From Geomonas silvestris (lineage in GTDB: Bacteria > Desulfobacterota > Desulfuromonadia > Geobacterales > Geobacteraceae), in NCBI RefSeq assembly GCF_014193515.1, contig NZ_BLXX01000011.1, forward strand, positions 148,084-212,083: a DNA stretch of 64,000 nucleotides. The letters are read 5' to 3'. This document shows, one piece after another, positions 60,949 through 64,000 of this stretch. Position 1 is the stretch's first letter; every line of letters starts with the position of its first letter. The notes below the pieces were generated by a model. It did no database searches. It was not told the origin of the DNA and saw only the letters and a program-made list of their open reading frames with translations. Both the position numbers and the translations under genes were made by a program.

Positions 60949-62922
60949 TCACAGCTCCTTCAGTCCGATTAGTTCTTCGTCCTGGTTGAGACAGGCCTTG
61001 TAAAACTGGCGGAACTCTTTGAAGTCCTTAGCGGCTATCCGCTTCACCGAGATATTCACCTCCCGGCGCACCTTGATTACCCCCTCCGACTCCTGCACCT
61101 CGTAGATGTAGCTGCCGAATTTTTCGTGGACGAGCTTCATCGGCTTGGGCAGGCTTTCCACCTTTACCGTCTTGGGTAGCCGTATTGTGGCGGTGGCGAC
61201 CAGTCGTCTCGGTGCCTCGAATTCAATATCGCTGGTCCGGGTCGAGGATCCGACCGAGCTCTCGTTGCCCAGATGGTCGGCATCAAAGAGTGGGTTGAAG
61301 ATGTACCACTGCCCCATTTTTCTGGTGAAGTCCCGAATTTCCAGAGTTGTGGTGTTTCTCAGTATCCCACCACGGTCGGCGGGCTCGAGTTGTAACTTGA
61401 GGATCTCAAAATCCTTGTACTGCTTGGAGACCCCCTCTTTTAACGCTTCCAGCATCAGGTGCTGGGGGATGCTCGGAATGGCGTGATACCACTGGTTCGG
61501 GCTATAGGTCCGGGACCGACTGGTCAGGGTGACGCTATGGACGTCGTGAATATCCGCCTCGATCGTTTCCTCGACCGCGTTGTTTTCCACGGGCTGCGGC
61601 GGTATCAGGACCAGTTCGCCCCCTTTGTCCCGGGGAATGAGCGCGTGCCGGTGCTGGAGCACCTCGGGAAGCAGCCCGTAGGGAACCAGTGCCGCAGTCG
61701 CATCCAGGAAGGAATAGCCCGAGGCTGGAGTCTTAAGGGCCACCACGGCATGATCGAAGTAGCGCGGCGAGGGAAGGTCGGAGGTGATGAGACTGGGAAC
61801 CCGGACCAGGGCTACGGCACCATCGACCCCGATGCAGCGGAGCAGCGAGAGGAGCAAGACCGCCTTGTCCTTGCAATCCCCGTACTTGTTCTTCAGTGTC
61901 TCCTCCGCGGGGTGCGGAAGGTAAGCGCCGCTGTTGAGGTGAATGGAGACATAGCGCATCGACTTCACGAAATCGTACAGCGCCTTGATCTTGTCATCTT
62001 GCTTCGCCAGGTCCTTGGTCAGTTCCTCGGCCTTCTGCCTGACCTCCCCACTGGTGGAAACCTTGGGTTCATAGAGACCGGACCACCACCGGCCGATCTC
62101 GTCCCAGGTGGCCAGGCTGGCAAAGGTAACGCTGCTGCCGGTCTCCTGCGAGGGTACGCTTACCGGCTCGGGTGTGGTCGGCTTTACCTCGGAGGTCCCG
62201 TAAAGGTAGAAGAGCTCGCCCTTGTCGGTTTTCCGTTCCCTGATCGCGGTTGGCGCCGGTGTGGCAAAGCGCTCCCTCTTAGCGACCTTGGTGCCCGGTT
62301 CGAAACGAAGCACGACAAGCGTCTCTTGGGTAGGAACCAGTACGTCGAAAAAGCCCTGGAAGAGGAAGAACCCCTTGTCCACATCGGGACGAAAGGTGCG
62401 CTTGACTACCACGCGCAAAACCGATCCTTCCTCGACCCCTTTGAAGGAGATGGTCTTTATTTTCAGGTCAGAGTAGTTGAGGGCGGTGAACGGTTCTTTG
62501 ATGAGGGCTTGGGAAACGTCGGTGACAACCTTCTTCCCGTTAGGGAGGTACACCTCAGCTGAAATGATCTCGATGGATTCCTTGCTGGCGGAGAACGTGG
62601 CCGTCAGCTCTCCGAGAGCCTGCACGGCCTGAGTGGTGTTCGGGCGTACCGCTCTGTCCTGGTACACCACCTGGTTGCCGTCCTTGTCCACCGAATGGTA
62701 CTCATGGTTAAAGACCACCATGGCCATGCCGGCGTCACCAGGGGAGTATTTCTCCTTGAGGCCCGCTTGAATCAAGGCTTCCAAGTGGGCCGCCGAGACC
62801 TTTTGGTGAAACTCTCCCATCACCTCCGCAGCAGGCCAGGGTATGTCGGGTGCTGCGTAAGCGATTGAAGAGAAAGAAACGAAGAGTACGGCGAGAACGG
62901 TCTTTTTCAAAAAAGTCAGCAT
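60949..62922 (-). CDS. DUF3857/transglutaminase-like domain protein
   Basis: A 657-residue exported protein. A signal peptide (FLKKTVLAVLFVSFSSIAYA) leads the DUF3857 domain (about residues 50-240), then a transglutaminase-like domain with KYGDCKDKAVLLLSLL (Cys), YFDHAVVALK (His) and YSFLDATAALVPYG (Asp), so the catalytic triad looks complete. A C-terminal beta-rich region follows. The substrate is unknown; it may act on periplasmic protein or peptide. The length is typical of the family. Confidence 0.9.
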   Translation of the reverse strand: MLTFLKKTVLAVLFVSFSSIAYAAPDIPWPAAEVMGEFHQKVSAAHLEALIQAGLKEKYSPGDAGMAMVVFNHEYHSVDKDGNQVVYQDRAVRPNTTQAVQALGELTATFSASKESIEIISAEVYLPNGKKVVTDVSQALIKEPFTALNYSDLKIKTISFKGVEEGSVLRVVVKRTFRPDVDKGFFLFQGFFDVLVPTQETLVVLRFEPGTKVAKRERFATPAPTAIRERKTDKGELFYLYGTSEVKPTTPEPVSVPSQETGSSVTFASLATWDEIGRWWSGLYEPKVSTSGEVRQKAEELTKDLAKQDDKIKALYDFVKSMRYVSIHLNSGAYLPHPAEETLKNKYGDCKDKAVLLLSLLRCIGVDGAVALVRVPSLITSDLPSPRYFDHAVVALKTPASGYSFLDATAALVPYGLLPEVLQHRHALIPRDKGGELVLIPPQPVENNAVEETIEADIHDVHSVTLTSRSRTYSPNQWYHAIPSIPQHLMLEALKEGVSKQYKDFEILKLQLEPADRGGILRNTTTLEIRDFTRKMGQWYIFNPLFDADHLGNESSVGSSTRTSDIEFEAPRRLVATATIRLPKTVKVESLPKPMKLVHEKFGSYIYEVQESEGVIKVRREVNISVKRIAAKDFKEFRQFYKACLNQDEELIGLKEL

Positions 62923-63156
62923 CTTTCACCCGTAACGTGCTGGAGGTTATGTTGCAGTAGGGATGTTTCGCATATTGGCCGACCAGGCGTCAATAGATCT
63001 CTTCAGCAAGATCCGATAGATCTTGATCTTCTGGTTTCTGTGGCTCGCCCCCACCTATCCAGGCAGTCCGCGAAGACCTCCCTCAGAAGAAATCACATCA
63101 CCCGCCCTAACTCCACCTGCCCCCGGGAACAACAAAAATGTCAAGCCAGAGCCGCT

Positions 63157-63768
63157 TTAGTCGTTTGCTTTGAGAGGCAATATTCCCTTCTTTGTCAAAA
63201 TCTTTTTGAACTTATGATAAAACATTGCTGTTCTAAACGGTTCACCTACAAGTACAACCAGCAACAGATATATTGCTGTCGCCCCAACCAATAGACCAAA
63301 ATCGGTTAATGACGAAATGTTGAATGAATACTTTATTGCAATCAAATAATACATTGAAATCACGAACACCATCAATAATGACCACGCAGCTCCAATAAAA
63401 TCGACGAAACCAAAAGTAATCCGAATTTTGTCGTTATCGACGCAAATATATGAATGCATGCTTCTAATTTGAGCCATGGTGAAAACGCCCAAGGCGTAAA
63501 CTGTCATTATAAACTGATATGTGTCATAATTTGTGTTAATCCCTGTTGCTATCTTAAGATTCTCATCTCTTCTTAACTGTTTTACAAAGTCTGACTCAGT
63601 ACTGGATTTATCACAACATTTTATTAGGTAACCATATCTTTCAAGCTTTCGTCTCACAAAAAGCTGCTCACGATTTTCACAAAATTTCTTTGTTAATTGT
63701 ACTATCGCTGTAAAACCTGCAACTACAGCACTAATCACTTTCAATACATCATTCGTAGATAATTCCAT
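63157..63768 (-). CDS. AT-rich membrane protein of unknown function
   Basis: A 203-residue protein. It begins MELSTNDVLKVISAVVAGFT with an N-terminal hydrophobic stretch, then a charged region (KFCENREQLFVRRKLERYGY), and three further hydrophobic segments (FIMTVYALGVFTMAQI, FVDFIGAAWSLLMVFVISMY and GLLVGATAIYLLLVVLVG). The tail is basic. The gene is much richer in A/T than its neighbours, pointing to transfer. A weak AGGA lies 11 bases upstream of ATG 63768; a longer frame to 63819 has no Shine-Dalgarno. The family is not recognised. Confidence 0.6.
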   Translation of the reverse strand: MELSTNDVLKVISAVVAGFTAIVQLTKKFCENREQLFVRRKLERYGYLIKCCDKSSTESDFVKQLRRDENLKIATGINTNYDTYQFIMTVYALGVFTMAQIRSMHSYICVDNDKIRITFGFVDFIGAAWSLLMVFVISMYYLIAIKYSFNISSLTDFGLLVGATAIYLLLVVLVGEPFRTAMFYHKFKKILTKKGILPLKAND

Positions 63769-64000
63769 CAACAGTTTATCCTTTTTTGACCTTGAGGACG
63801 AGCCCAGAGGGACGGTCATAGGTTGATAAGATTCGTGCGGGAGAAACTTATAATCTTACCTGATTAGCGCCAATCTTCCGCTGTCCGCAACCACGCCTCA
63901 GGGCGACGACCAGTGCAAACAGTCGCAGCGATCAGGCGAGGCAGCATAGCGGCAAGATCAAAGCGGCGGTTAAATCGGTACTGATACTCCCCGAGATACC

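Overview
This window is GC-rich chromosomal DNA with tightly packed bacterial genes. The gene content fits a Geobacter-type Desulfuromonadia bacterium: a GLYR-type small dehydrogenase, a GAF/sigma-54 activator beside a large unrecognised protein, a bacteriohemerythrin, a CsgG/DUF4810/DUF799 lipoprotein operon and a RecBCD enzyme. The taxonomic placement is inferred from gene content; no rRNA, tRNA or CRISPR array was seen.

Layout. 0-8 kb: housekeeping and metabolic genes. These are a partial dtd, a PPOX-family protein, a TIGR02757-like protein, a hydroxyacid dehydrogenase with an overlapping 56-residue membrane protein, metX under a SAM-I riboswitch with its own terminator, a divergent acetate-kinase-family protein, an EEP-family membrane protein and a polysaccharide deacetylase. 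8-17 kb: recC-recB (overlapping) and recD, with a 388-bp block of intergenic repeats before recD. 17-32 kb: an alpha/beta hydrolase overlapping rmuC, a CHRD-domain protein flanked by two related palindromic repeat elements, glycosyltransferases, a PhnP-like hydrolase, the unrecognised 613-residue protein with the sigma-54 activator, a HIT protein, a NarL-type histidine kinase, a BamE-like lipoprotein and a SlyD-like isomerase.

32-45 kb is more accessory: an AT-rich membrane gene, a START-like protein, a four-gene lipoprotein operon with a G10 tract at one gene junction, an SDR enzyme with a small upstream ORF, and a complete RND efflux operon (adaptor, pump, outer-membrane channel) next to an Rrf2-type repressor. 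Near-identical 21-bp palindromes lie upstream of both the repressor and the pump operon, which points to autoregulated efflux control.

45-57 kb: a frameshifted small gene, an MscS channel, an M20 hydrolase, a TRIC-family protein, a DUF4197 protein, an MFS transporter, a zinc-ribbon/HEAGH membrane protein, a methyltransferase, a bacteriohemerythrin lacking one iron ligand, a small zinc-ribbon protein, an Fn3-like protein, an exactly phased 20-bp repeat array, a nitroreductase, a YceI protein and an AraC-type regulator.

57-64 kb: the best candidate for an undescribed system is a two-gene minus-strand operon. Its first gene encodes a glycine-zipper/coiled-coil/TerB-like protein and its second a 547-residue protein with an HNH-like motif and C-terminal membrane segments. 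It is followed by a YbjQ protein with a membrane partner, a DUF3857/transglutaminase-like protein and an AT-rich membrane protein at the right edge.
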